The notes: generated by a model from the sequence alone, not told the origin. 64,000 nt of DNA from JAAUTG01 sp964458705 (GCA_964458705.1 CAYWKD010000013.1:16449-80448); one strand, 5' to 3'. Shown: positions 28,549-37,553, numbered from the stretch's first letter. A program made the numbers and translations.

Positions 28549-31500
28549 TTAAAAAACTGCTCCTACTTGTGCTCTACCGATATGTACTATATTTGAATCA
28601 CCTGTTTTTCTACCTTCATAGCTAATATTCATCCTAAGGCTTTTGCCCAGTTGCCGATCTAAAGCAAGCGTCCAAAAATAATTCTGTCCATTGCGAAGTC
28701 CATTAAGCATATTGAAAGCTGCAGGTGTATTGGCATCGCCCTCAAAGTTGATATCTGCGTAAGAGAATTTTAGTTGGAAAGCCGTTACAGCACTTTGGCT
28801 AAAAGTAGCCTCCAGACTAATGTTTTGACCTAAAAGTTGTTCTTTTTCACCATTGGTCATCAAGTCTATTTTTTCATTACCACTGTTCTCCAGGCCATAA
28901 GTCAGCATGGCTCGAACGGAGGCATTAGGTAGCCAAGTGAGCTGAGGTCGTATCTCGAACTGTCGGATATTGTAGTTTCGATTATCAAAAAACTCTGAAT
29001 TGCTTTGCCGTTGTTCCTTATTAATTTCTAGCTGTATGCTCCACTGCTGCCTAAAATTCCATCGTCCTTTCAAAAAGTACTTTTTACTTTTTCTTTCCTC
29101 AAAACCTGAGGTTAACACCTGCTTTTGTTGGCTATTTAGACTGCCTACTTGCACATCAAAAGTAGCATTTCCTCTATTGAAAAATAATGTGTTGCGGGTG
29201 AGTGCGCTAGTGGCAACTAAGGCGGAATCTGCAATACTAAATTGAAATGGATTCCATGCCGAAACACCTGCCAAGTCTTTCACTCGACGAACAATCCGAA
29301 TGATGGATTGAGTAGAAAATTTTGATACAGCTTTGCGCCAATCCGTTTCATTGCGCCAAATCAGTTGAGGGTTGAGATTGATGCTTTGATTGTATTCTAC
29401 GTTGTTACTACGAATAAATTCATCGGTGAATAGAGCAACTCGCACATAGTCCGCATTGTCTTGAAAATTAGCTACCTCAAATTCGCTCACCTGCGGAATA
29501 CTATCTCGGTTGTAATCCACCCACTGGTAGTTGCCTTCGCCTTTTTGCACTTGCAAATAGTTGTACTCAATTTTAGGTTCTTGCCCAGAGCCGATTTCGT
29601 AAGTTGTTGTCGCTTTTATACTACCTTTAGCCAAATTCAATTGATGATTAATGCGTCCTAGATAAGTTTCTTGCGGTTCAAGCTTGGAATTTTCCTGTTT
29701 AATTTCAAGGTTGCGGTAAGTTATATTCCATTGTAAACGAGAAGTACCTTTTTGTATCCAAGTTCCCGAAATATTTATCTCATCAGCAATGGCCAATTGT
29801 TCATACGCTTTGATTAACGGCTGATAATCCACTCTTTGACTCCACTGTAGTCTAGTTTGAATGGAATTAGTGTTGGGTAACTCTATTCCTAATTTATAAA
29901 GGTCATAAAAAAAACTGCTAGATTGCAAAGTGTCACTTTCAGGTGAAAAGCGATCATTTTTTTCTCGTTCGCCATAAGCTTTCAAAGTTAAGTTACTGAG
30001 CTGTTCAAACTGCTTTTCTAATCTGATTTTGGGTCGAAAAAAAGTATTGCGCTCAAAATCTGTTGTTGATTGTAGGTGGCTTCCTTGGACATCCACTAAC
30101 CAACCGGACTTGTTAAGTTGAAATTGTGAAAAGTGTTTTTTGCCTTGATAGATGCTATCTCTACTGAAAAAACTCCATTCGTACTGCCAACTACCCCAAT
30201 CCTTCTTACGAAGCGTAAGACTTGTCTTTCCAATTTGTTCATGGTTACGCTCTAGGTTATTAATATTCCAATCTCTTATAAATTCTGCGTTTCTGTATGG
30301 ATTCAAGGCTTTAAAATCTTTTTGTACCCATTCAAAACTATTTGCAGTCTCAATGTTCCATTCCTTTGTACTAAAATCAAATCTTTGACGATGTTGTGCA
30401 AAACCTGCTAAGCCAATATTATCGGCTGCATCTAAGCGGCTGAAGCGATTCAGATCGTTATTGCTCAGTGCTACTTCTGCTTGTATGATACCATTTTTTG
30501 AAATCTGGTAATCAGCGGCTAATGTTGCCATTTGCTGTTGCTGAGGTGCAGTCAGTGGAATAATGGGTTCGTAAGCCCCCTGTAGTTGTCCTGTTAAAGA
30601 GTCGGGTGCTATCCATTCATATACTCTACTATTTGCCGTTACTTGATTTTGGGAAAGGCGATAGTTACCATTTTGTTCTCCGACATTTGAGAAGCGTGCA
30701 GTTAATCGAGTATCTGGATTGTCGGTGAAAACTAAAATTGTCGCATGTTGAAGTTGATCGTTTATTTTGAACAGCGTGTCTCTTCGCTCGTACATGGCTC
30801 TTAAAGGGTCGAAGGCGTCGAGTGTATCTATGCTAGATACTACTGTAAGGTTGTCGCCAGCTCCTGCTAAAGCACTTTGCTGCACCGCTGATAACTCGCC
30901 TTCGCCCGCAGTGTTTAAGCCATCTTGCTGACTAAAAAAGTTGAATTTAAGTTTCCACTTTTCGCTTTCATAACTGGAATTGGCTGCATAGAGAGAAGTC
31001 AAATAGCTTTGATCGGTATATTCAAACTCTACAATAATGCGACTATCCTTCGTGATTAGCCTTTTGTTAGTAAAGCGTAATTCTGCTTGATCATAATTGA
31101 TAGTGTAGTCTTGGTCGAAACCTCGCCTTTGTAAAATGCCATCTATGAATACTTTTTCTGTGCCAGAAAGCACAATAATGAATCGCTCGCCTTCATTTCC
31201 GCTTAGCTTGTAAGGACCCTGATTTCCTTCAATAGCAATGATAGTATTCCGTGCAAATTTACCTCTTGAAATGGCTATACTCGCTTGGCTTTTAAGGCTA
31301 CTATTTTCGTTGAGGATCAATTTGTTGCTAAAAGTAGCTCCTTGCAATTTTTTAAAGTAATTCATAAAATAACTTTCGGGGCGAGGCAGTTCATAGTCCC
31401 CTGCAATCAATTGATTAGCTCTTTGCTTGAGCTGTATAAAAATGCGGTCAAACTCTTGTAATTGCTGTGTATTTCCTTCAGGCTGTATAGGTATATTTTC

Positions 31501-32100
31501 ATCAGTTATAGCAGCGACTATTTCAATATCATTTCCTAGATTTCCAGCTAATTGAAGATTGAAGTTAGAGTTTAGCACCAAGTTTTGGTTATTTCCAAAG
31601 GATAAGCCCCTAGAGAGTGAACCACTGTGATTGAGCGTGCCAAAATCAATTAATTCCTCTGATTGTTCTTGAAATGGATTATAGCTAAATTTTAATATAT
31701 CAGAAGCCTCCTCTGTTTTCATAGTTGTGGAGTCAAAGTGCGTTTGTGTAGCTCCCAAATTGAATGGAAGCACTCGATACTGAACGTAAAGCAAGGGAAA
31801 GTCAGCAGTTGAATCTACTTTTATTTCAATATGAGTATTTCTGATAAGATATTGCGAAGTATCCAGAAATTCCTTCGTCAATGAACTATCACTTTTTGCT
31901 AGCTGTACTTCTACGGAATAGCTTAAGACGGTTAAAGTATCTAATTGAACCATTCCTTTCTGAAAGAAAATGTATTTTGATCGTTGATTGGAAAGTAGGT
32001 TAGTCTGGGCAGTGAGCACTGAAGAACAGTAAAGAATAGGTACAGCTAGCCATACTAACTTCAGAAATGAACTACGAATGTGTTGTGATTTGAAGCTCAT
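28549..32100 (-). CDS. Very large predicted outer-membrane beta-barrel protein
   Basis: This 1183-aa protein has an N-terminal hydrophobic signal (about 13-32, ending TAQ). Its body is dominated by alternating polar/aromatic beta-strand segments, and the C-terminal residue is phenylalanine (VGAVF), as in outer-membrane barrels. The stretch around residues 300-370 ('GTEKVFIDGILQRRG', 'YTINYDQAELRFTNKRL') resembles repeats in SprA-like T9SS translocon proteins. However, the protein is about half the length of SprA. It is probably a surface or translocation-related barrel of unknown function. A -7-like TAAGTTTG (32118-32125 on the minus strand) precedes the start by 17 nt. Confidence 0.75.
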   Translation of the reverse strand: MSFKSQHIRSSFLKLVWLAVPILYCSSVLTAQTNLLSNQRSKYIFFQKGMVQLDTLTVLSYSVEVQLAKSDSSLTKEFLDTSQYLIRNTHIEIKVDSTADFPLLYVQYRVLPFNLGATQTHFDSTTMKTEEASDILKFSYNPFQEQSEELIDFGTLNHSGSLSRGLSFGNNQNLVLNSNFNLQLAGNLGNDIEIVAAITDENIPIQPEGNTQQLQEFDRIFIQLKQRANQLIAGDYELPRPESYFMNYFKKLQGATFSNKLILNENSSLKSQASIAISRGKFARNTIIAIEGNQGPYKLSGNEGERFIIVLSGTEKVFIDGILQRRGFDQDYTINYDQAELRFTNKRLITKDSRIIVEFEYTDQSYLTSLYAANSSYESEKWKLKFNFFSQQDGLNTAGEGELSAVQQSALAGAGDNLTVVSSIDTLDAFDPLRAMYERRDTLFKINDQLQHATILVFTDNPDTRLTARFSNVGEQNGNYRLSQNQVTANSRVYEWIAPDSLTGQLQGAYEPIIPLTAPQQQQMATLAADYQISKNGIIQAEVALSNNDLNRFSRLDAADNIGLAGFAQHRQRFDFSTKEWNIETANSFEWVQKDFKALNPYRNAEFIRDWNINNLERNHEQIGKTSLTLRKKDWGSWQYEWSFFSRDSIYQGKKHFSQFQLNKSGWLVDVQGSHLQSTTDFERNTFFRPKIRLEKQFEQLSNLTLKAYGEREKNDRFSPESDTLQSSSFFYDLYKLGIELPNTNSIQTRLQWSQRVDYQPLIKAYEQLAIADEINISGTWIQKGTSRLQWNITYRNLEIKQENSKLEPQETYLGRINHQLNLAKGSIKATTTYEIGSGQEPKIEYNYLQVQKGEGNYQWVDYNRDSIPQVSEFEVANFQDNADYVRVALFTDEFIRSNNVEYNQSINLNPQLIWRNETDWRKAVSKFSTQSIIRIVRRVKDLAGVSAWNPFQFSIADSALVATSALTRNTLFFNRGNATFDVQVGSLNSQQKQVLTSGFEERKSKKYFLKGRWNFRQQWSIQLEINKEQRQSNSEFFDNRNYNIRQFEIRPQLTWLPNASVRAMLTYGLENSGNEKIDLMTNGEKEQLLGQNISLEATFSQSAVTAFQLKFSYADINFEGDANTPAAFNMLNGLRNGQNYFWTLALDRQLGKSLRMNISYEGRKTGDSNIVHIGRAQVGAVF

Positions 32101-32431
32101 GGATTGCTAGATCGTCCCAAACTTACCAGCCTCTTCAACGAAAAATCGTTCTAGTTGGTACGTACAGAACAAAAAAACAGAAGCGATCTAGTGTTAGATC
32201 GCCCTGTAAAAAAGAAATCACCCGATTGTTTATCTTATGTATTTTGCGATGAAATAGACTATCGTTATCTATTTATAGAACGAAATTAAATATTATATTT
32301 CAAATTTAGAAACAAATGTTAAATTCTTATTAACATTTGGGCTTTAATTAGCAATCTAATGACAATCTATCTTGTAACATTCGTTACACCACAACTTAGC
32401 TATTTAATAACAAATTAAATTTGGTCAAACT
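32101..32431. other. 331-bp divergent intergenic region
   Basis: This gap lies between the large barrel gene (minus) and the esterase gene (plus). It contains a likely minus-strand promoter next to the barrel gene, a terminator-like hairpin at 32171-32206, an AT-rich stretch and a TAAATTTG (32416-32423) close to the esterase start. No further gene is visible. Confidence 0.6.
32171..32206 (-). terminator. Minus-oriented terminator-like hairpin upstream of the barrel gene
   Basis: GCGATCTA (32183-32190) pairs perfectly with TAGATCGC (32195-32202) around GTGT, and ACAG/CTGT extends the stem. The plus-strand A-run at 32171-32177 gives a T-tract on the minus strand. No minus-strand gene ends here, so it may insulate the barrel promoter or end an unseen transcript. 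Confidence 0.5.
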
Positions 32432-33322
32432 ATGAAGTATTTTATCTTTTTTACATTATCATTACTTTGCTTACTTAATGTTAGTCTTGCACAACCTGTA
32501 ATAGAAAAATCCACTTTCGAGTATGCTAGCAAAGACGGTGAACAACTCCTGCTAGATATTTATCAAACTGTTCCTTCTGATGAGGCACTACGACCTACCT
32601 TGATTTGGGTGCATGGTGGTGGTTTTAGTGGAGGTAGTCGAGATGGTGGCATGGAAGTAAAACTAATGGAAACAATGGCTAAGTCGGGATATGTGAGCAT
32701 CTCTATTTCTTATCGTTTGCTACGTAAAGGAACAGAGACAGGGTTTAGTTGTGATTGTCCAAGAGCAGATAAAATGGAAGTATTTAAGGAGAGTGCTTAT
32801 GATCTTTGGGATGCTATTTACTTCATGTACAGCAATAAGAACAAATTTAAAATTGATCCTGAGAAAATTATTGTTGGAGGTAGTAGTGCAGGAGCAGAAG
32901 TAGTTCTGAATGCTGTTTACATGAAAGATTGGCTTTTTGAGTGGCCTTCTAAATACGATACAATACATCCTGCTTTAGTTTGGTCGCAAGCAGGTGCTGT
33001 GATAGATGCTCGTTATATTAATACTCATAATGCTATTCCTGCACTTTTATTTCATGGAACTACCGATCAACTAGTGCCTTATGCTTCTGCCCCACACCAT
33101 TATTGTTCACCTGATAAGGCTGGCTATATTTGGCTAGATGGTGCCAGGACGGTTGCCGACAAGTTGAAAGCACTGGAGATTTCCTACGCTTTTCATACCT
33201 ACGAAAAAGCAGGTCATGAAATTGCTGGTGTGCAATTCGACAAAATGGGAGCGATTTTAGAATTTTTCGATTTTATATTGAATAGCAAGGGACTTTGGCA
33301 ATACGAATTAACTGCCCGCTAA
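32432..33322 (+). CDS. Secreted alpha/beta-hydrolase (carboxylesterase-like)
   Basis: This 296-aa protein has a signal peptide (MKYFIFFTLSLLCLLNVSLAQ) and an alpha/beta-hydrolase fold. It has an oxyanion 'WVHGGGFSGGSR' (HGGG at 61-64), the nucleophile elbow GGSSAGAE with Ser152, a C-terminal acid region 'FHGTTDQLVPY' and catalytic His in 'KAGHEIAG'. This is the carboxylesterase/acetyl-xylan-esterase-like type. It would hydrolyse an ester in the periplasm or outside the cell. The substrate is unknown. Confidence 0.87.
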   Translation: MKYFIFFTLSLLCLLNVSLAQPVIEKSTFEYASKDGEQLLLDIYQTVPSDEALRPTLIWVHGGGFSGGSRDGGMEVKLMETMAKSGYVSISISYRLLRKGTETGFSCDCPRADKMEVFKESAYDLWDAIYFMYSNKNKFKIDPEKIIVGGSSAGAEVVLNAVYMKDWLFEWPSKYDTIHPALVWSQAGAVIDARYINTHNAIPALLFHGTTDQLVPYASAPHHYCSPDKAGYIWLDGARTVADKLKALEISYAFHTYEKAGHEIAGVQFDKMGAILEFFDFILNSKGLWQYELTAR

Positions 33323-33359
33323 AAAAGGGTAGCGACGTATCGAGCGATACGCCGCACCC
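33321..33359 (-). terminator. GC-rich hairpin, terminator-like on the minus strand
   Basis: CGTATCG (33336-33342) pairs with CGATACG (33345-33351). GGGT (33327-33330) and the closing ACCC extend it into an interrupted stem of over 14 bp. The six A residues at 33321-33326 become a T-tract on the minus strand. On the plus strand no T-tract follows. It could alternatively be a short palindromic genome repeat of the kind scattered in Bacteroidota. Confidence 0.5.
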
Positions 33360-33745
33360 TATATAACCCCAAAAAACCAAATGAAAACAATCTACGTATA
33401 AATATCTTAAATATAATTTTCTGCTTTCAATTATGGAATCTTCAACGTTAGAATGCTGCAAAATGTTTATTGCTAATTGTTATTTTAACATTCAGTTTAG
33501 TCGCCTATTTGACTATTTTACCTTGTTACTATTTTTAATTATTCAGTAATTAAGCATTAAATACGATTCAAGTCTAAAAACAATTTTAATGCAAAAAGTT
33601 TATTAGATAGGTTTTATTTTGAGTCAAAATATCGTAATCGCTTGTAATAATTTTCCTCCAGATGAAATATGAATGAATTATAATTTGTAATATTTATGCA
33701 TTTTTGCAAAATGAGGTTAATAACCAAAAATTAAAGCATAAGATA
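33323..33745. other. 423-bp gap before fabG
   Basis: The gap holds a strong GC-rich hairpin directly after the esterase gene, then AT-rich sequence without a convincing open frame or promoter consensus. The start of fabG is set at its ATG (33746); an upstream TTG at 33704 would lengthen it by 14 unlikely residues. Confidence 0.6.
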
Positions 33746-34489
33746 ATGAGCGGAAAACTATTAGAAGACAAAGTTGCCTTGATTACAGGAGGTTCAAGAG
33801 GTATAGGGGAGGCTATTGTAAGAAAATTTGTGGAGCAGGGTGCAAAAGTAGCCTTTACTTATCGTTCTTCAGCGGATCGTGCAAACGCAATCGTGGCTGA
33901 TCTAGGTGAGCAAGTAAAGGCATATCAGTCGGATGCTGCTTCTTTTGAATCTTCAGAAGCATTGGTAAAAAAAGTATTAGATGATTTTGGTAAAATAGAT
34001 ATTCTTGTTAATAATGCAGGGATCACTAAAGATACGCTCATGCTACGTATGAACGAGACCCAGTGGGATCAGGTGATTGAAACCAATTTGAAATCAGTTT
34101 TTAATATGACCAAACAAATACTACGACCTATGCTCAAAGTTCGTTCAGGCTCCATTATAAATATGAGTTCCGTAGTAGGTGTGTTCGGTAATGCAGGTCA
34201 AGCTAATTATGCTGCATCAAAAGCTGGTATAATTGGTTTTTCAAAATCAATTGCAAAAGAGGTTGGTTCAAGAGGCATACGTTGTAATGCAATAGCACCA
34301 GGCTTTATCGAAACAGAAATGACGGATGAGCTAGATGAGAAAACAAAAGAGTCTTTCCTTGCTAGCATTCCAATGAAACGATTAGGAAAAGCAGAAGAAG
34401 TAGCTGATTTATGTGTTTTCTTGGCTTCTGATAGTTCGCAGTACATCTCTGGTCAAGTTTTAAGCATTTGTGGAGGGCTAAATTGCTAG
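33746..34489 (+). CDS. fabG: 3-oxoacyl-ACP reductase
   Basis: This 247-aa short-chain dehydrogenase carries out the NADPH-dependent beta-ketoacyl-ACP reduction of fatty acid synthesis. The cofactor loop is TGGSRGIG (14-21), NNAG lies at 89-92, and the catalytic residues are Asn114, Ser142, Tyr155 and Lys159 ('GQANYAASKAG'). The C-terminus 'SSQYISGQVLSICGG' matches FabG closely. It is not within a fab cluster here, so a role in another ketoreduction is possible but less likely. Confidence 0.9.
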   Translation: MSGKLLEDKVALITGGSRGIGEAIVRKFVEQGAKVAFTYRSSADRANAIVADLGEQVKAYQSDAASFESSEALVKKVLDDFGKIDILVNNAGITKDTLMLRMNETQWDQVIETNLKSVFNMTKQILRPMLKVRSGSIINMSSVVGVFGNAGQANYAASKAGIIGFSKSIAKEVGSRGIRCNAIAPGFIETEMTDELDEKTKESFLASIPMKRLGKAEEVADLCVFLASDSSQYISGQVLSICGGLNC

Positions 34490-34525
34490 ACATACTTTTG
34501 GGATACTGCTTAAAAAAATAAGGCA

Positions 34526-35164
34526 TCAAGAGACATCAATAACTTGATTTTCAACGATTACGTACACCCGATCTTCTTTTTGTGGTGAAATGGTAGCAGT
34601 ACCCGTGAATGCTCCAAAAGCAGGTAAGATGCCTCCATGTAAGTTAAAATAGAAACACGGTAAGCGCAGTCGTTGCTTTCCATTACCCTCCAAGCGAACG
34701 CTAGGATGAATATGTCCACCCAAGTTGTACAAGCTAGGATGAGCGGCGTTCAGGGGTTCATGTGTAAAAATAAATGGCTTCAAGACAAGCGTTGAGGTAA
34801 CGTCTAATTGAGCCATCTTGTAGTATTCGGGCGGTAGAATATCGTGGTTGCCTAAAATCAATCTGAACTGAATAGCAGCATATTGCTGGATAAAATGGCA
34901 CAGGTCTTCCCAGGCATCATTATAGGTAGAATGGAATAAATCACCTAAAAAGATAACTTGCTCAGGCTGATATTCCAATAACAAACTATGCAACTTGTCC
35001 CAATTGGCTGTACTTGCATCTTTTGGTACTGCAATACCTGCTCTTCTAAAATGTACTACTTTCCCTAGGTGCAAATCTGCGATCAGCAAGGCTGCTTTTG
35101 CTTCCCAGTAAATTGCTTTGAAAGGATGCAATTCCAATATTTCGTTGCAGAGTTCAATTTTCAT
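34526..35164 (-). CDS. pdeM: Ligase-associated DNA damage response endonuclease PdeM (calcineurin-like phosphoesterase)
   Basis: This 212-aa metallophosphoesterase has the metal-binding motifs 'LLIADLHLGK' (DxH), 'VIFLGDLFHS' (GDxxH-type), 'LILGNHD' (GNHD) and C-terminal 'NLGGHIHPSV' (GHxH). The 'DLHLGKVVHFRRAGIAVP' segment is characteristic of PdeM, which in other bacteria accompanies an ATP-dependent DNA ligase and an Lhr-like helicase. Those partners are not nearby here, so the role is inferred from sequence only. Confidence 0.87.
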   Translation of the reverse strand: MKIELCNEILELHPFKAIYWEAKAALLIADLHLGKVVHFRRAGIAVPKDASTANWDKLHSLLLEYQPEQVIFLGDLFHSTYNDAWEDLCHFIQQYAAIQFRLILGNHDILPPEYYKMAQLDVTSTLVLKPFIFTHEPLNAAHPSLYNLGGHIHPSVRLEGNGKQRLRLPCFYFNLHGGILPAFGAFTGTATISPQKEDRVYVIVENQVIDVS

Positions 35165-35247
35165 GTGCAGTTAGTTAAATATTAAGTATTCGATAGAACT
35201 ATTGCCTCAACAGCTACATTACAAACAATAAACAAAATAATCCAACA

Positions 35248-35841
35248 ATGAAAAAGACTGGATTTTTGGTTATCTTTCTAACAATCGTGTATCCGTCATT
35301 TGCTCAAAATTCGTATTTAAATCAATTAGCCGACTGCAAAGAAAAAATAAAGGTCAATAATCCTATTCTTCGTGCGCCAATGATCGGCAATTGTCTAACG
35401 GATGTAATAGCTCCTAATTTTGAAGTGGTTTCTTTGAGCGGCGATACCATTCGACTTGTTGATTTAAGAGAACAGGTGGTTGTTATTAATTTTTGGTTCA
35501 CTACCTGTCCGCCTTGCGTGGCAGAGATTCAAGGTTTAAACGAAATAGTGACCGAATTTAAGTACAAACCTGTAACATTTATTGCCATCAGTCCAGATAG
35601 TCAAGCAACAATTGAAGCATTTATACAAAAGCATCCATTTGATTTTATTTTAACCGCAGACACTGAATTTGTATTTAGATCAGTTTTTAATCTAAATTAT
35701 GGCTTTGGATATCCTACAACTATTGTTTTAGATAAAGGAAGAAAAATCAAGAAAATTACCTCTGGCGGTAGAGTGGATGAACAGGCTACTAAGGCTATCA
35801 GAGCCACTTTGATTCCTGTAATAGAGGAATGTTTGAAGTAG
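35248..35841 (+). CDS. TlpA-like thiol-disulfide oxidoreductase
   Basis: This 197-aa protein has a signal peptide (MKKTGFLVIFLTIVYPSFAQ) and a thioredoxin-fold domain of the AhpC/TSA-TlpA type. The redox motif is CPPC (Cys87, Cys90, in 'NFWFTTCPPC') and 'GYPTTIVLDKGRKIKKI' carries the cis-Pro. Two further cysteines lie in the leader segment (Cys30, Cys49). It acts in the periplasm. It is the second TlpA-like protein in the window; the two differ in active-site dipeptide (PP here, KP at 8.8 kb). Confidence 0.88.
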   Translation: MKKTGFLVIFLTIVYPSFAQNSYLNQLADCKEKIKVNNPILRAPMIGNCLTDVIAPNFEVVSLSGDTIRLVDLREQVVVINFWFTTCPPCVAEIQGLNEIVTEFKYKPVTFIAISPDSQATIEAFIQKHPFDFILTADTEFVFRSVFNLNYGFGYPTTIVLDKGRKIKKITSGGRVDEQATKAIRATLIPVIEECLK

Positions 35842-35996
35842 TAATAACTAAATAACTAAAGGTTATCAAATTTTAAAATCAATAAAATGACTTTAATGCT
35901 CACTTTCTCAAAATTGAAGCATTAGATCACTTTATGTTTATCTATTCAATAGCCTCAACAGCAAACAAAACTTGCTTTTTAAGTAAAAAGACGTAA

Positions 35997-36029
35997 TTTG
36001 TAAAAATTATAATAAAAAAATTACATTTG
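35997..36029 (+). promoter_or_regulatory. Bacteroidota-type promoter of the parA-like operon
   Basis: TTTG at 35997-36000 and TACATTTG at 36022-36029 (TAnnTTTG) are separated by 21 nt, which is the canonical -33/-7 layout. The -7 element ends 42 nt before the ATG. This is the best promoter match I found in the window. Confidence 0.6.
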
Positions 36030-36071
36030 TTCGTAATGTGATTGCGAAATTGAACACAGAAAAAATAGTAA

Positions 36072-36821
36072 ATGGGTAGTGTTATCTCATTGATGAATCA
36101 TAAAGGAGGAGTTGGAAAAACAACGAGTACTATTAATATTGGAGCAGGATTGGTAGAATTGGGTAAAAAAGTGTTGTTGTTAGATTTAGACCCACAAGCC
36201 AATTTGACCATTGCTTTTGGCATCTCTAGGCAACGTATTACGATCTATGAATCACTAAGGGGAGAATCAGAATTAGTGCCTTTCAATGTAAAACCCCACT
36301 TGGATGTTATTACTTCTACTTTAGATCTATCAGGAGCTGAGTTGGAATTGATAAACGAAGCGGGAAGAGAGTTCATCCTGCGAGAACTCATAGCGCCGCT
36401 GCGAGAAGAATATGATTTTATCATTATTGATTGCCCTCCATCTCTAGGCTTACTTACCTTGAATGCTCTGACAAGTAGTGATACCGTCTTTATTCCATTG
36501 CAAACAGAATTTCTAGCCCTGCAAGGTTTGGCAAAAATTAAGCAAGTAATTGATAAAGTGCGACTTAGGCTGAACAACAAGCTGCACATTGGTGGTGTTC
36601 TCCCTACGATGTATGATTCGAGAAAGGTGCTAAATAGAGATGTAGTAGAGACTATTCAAAAGTATTTTGGAGATAAGGTGTTTAAGACGATGATAAGGGA
36701 TAATGTCTCTTTGGCAGAAGCTCCAGCTCAACGACAAGACATTTTTGAATACAACAAAAATAGTTCAGGTGCCGAAGACTATCTATCGCTATGCAAAGAG
36801 ATTTTGGAACGACTCAACTAA
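36072..36821 (+). CDS. ParA-family partition ATPase
   Basis: This 249-aa ATPase has the deviant Walker A KGGVGKTT (11-18, with signature Lys11), 'LLLDLDPQANL' (Asp38/Asp40) and 'IIIDCPPSLGLLTLNAL'. It lacks the extra N-terminal DNA-binding domain of type Ia plasmid ParA, so it is of the Soj/type Ib size. It would form ATP-dependent dimers on the nucleoid and position a cargo. The next gene, 23 nt downstream, is not ParB but a ribbon-helix-helix-like protein. It is 23 kb from the parS sites. Whether it serves chromosome segregation or another cargo is open. Confidence 0.92.
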   Translation: MGSVISLMNHKGGVGKTTSTINIGAGLVELGKKVLLLDLDPQANLTIAFGISRQRITIYESLRGESELVPFNVKPHLDVITSTLDLSGAELELINEAGREFILRELIAPLREEYDFIIIDCPPSLGLLTLNALTSSDTVFIPLQTEFLALQGLAKIKQVIDKVRLRLNNKLHIGGVLPTMYDSRKVLNRDVVETIQKYFGDKVFKTMIRDNVSLAEAPAQRQDIFEYNKNSSGAEDYLSLCKEILERLN

Positions 36822-36844
36822 CCAATTGATATTGGTAGTAACAA

Positions 36845-37336
36845 ATGGCTAAAAACGTGGCAGAAGATAAAGGATTCAAGGCGGGATTGGAGAGTTTGTT
36901 TCAAGAAGCTTGGAAAGAAGATGGCTTCGAGGAAAAGAGTATTTTGTTATCCGACATAAAAGCAGCACCTAAAAAGAAGAGAAAAAACAGCAGCAGTAAA
37001 AATTTCACAGATAGCTTTAATGCTCTTTTTGAAGAAGCATTCGAAGAAACGGTTGATGAAAAAATTAAAGAACTCAAACACGGAAGTCAAGCATCTAGCA
37101 AACCAATAAATTCAACTACTAATACTGGCATAGACCAACTGATAAAAAGTACAATCGAAACAAGCCGAGTCGAAATAAACGAGGTTCAAAACAAAAAGCG
37201 TGTTACATTCGTATTTGACAGAGATAAGCTAGATAAGCTCAAACAAATTGCACGACTAGAAAAAACATACTTAAAAGATATTATTAACGATGTTGTTGCT
37301 TCCTTTATTCAAGAATATGAGCAGCAATTAGAGTAA
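36845..37336 (+). CDS. ParA partner protein with C-terminal ribbon-helix-helix-like domain
   Basis: A 163-aa protein co-transcribed with the ParA homologue. The last ~45 residues ('RVTFVFDRDKLDKLKQIARL' then 'IINDVVASFIQEYEQQ') look like a ribbon-helix-helix DNA-binding or dimerisation domain. The N-terminal half contains a duplicated 16-residue acidic amphipathic motif at 11-26 and 54-69, with shared pattern FxxGLExLFxEAWxE / FxxSFxALFEEAFEE. The copies are separated by a basic stretch (KKKRK at 43-47). I know no named family. By analogy with ParG/CopG-type partners it could regulate ParA ATPase and bind its own centromere or promoter. Confidence 0.78.
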   Translation: MAKNVAEDKGFKAGLESLFQEAWKEDGFEEKSILLSDIKAAPKKKRKNSSSKNFTDSFNALFEEAFEETVDEKIKELKHGSQASSKPINSTTNTGIDQLIKSTIETSRVEINEVQNKKRVTFVFDRDKLDKLKQIARLEKTYLKDIINDVVASFIQEYEQQLE

Positions 37337-37553
37337 AACTATTCAAGAAAATGTTGCCACCCAACCAACTAGAAATGAAAAGAACTTACCTATTGACTAA
37401 CTGATTTTGAAATACTCTGTGAGCAACGTATAGATAGGGCAGGCAATACAGTTAATTTATTGATCGAATAATACATAGTTTTGTCATTTGCTCTTTTGTC
37501 TATGGGAATAAAAGAAATATCTAATATACTTCTCATTAGATAGCACAAAGCCG

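Noticed and set aside
32171..32206. Hairpin as a transcription attenuator in the leader of the barrel gene
   Set aside because: A -7-like element lies between the hairpin and the gene, so the hairpin would be upstream of the likely transcription start.
36072..37336. ParA pair read as the chromosomal parABS partition locus for the parS sites
   Set aside because: The partner is not ParB (no ParB nuclease-like or HTH domain), and the nearest parS copies are 23 kb away. The ParB for those sites must be elsewhere.
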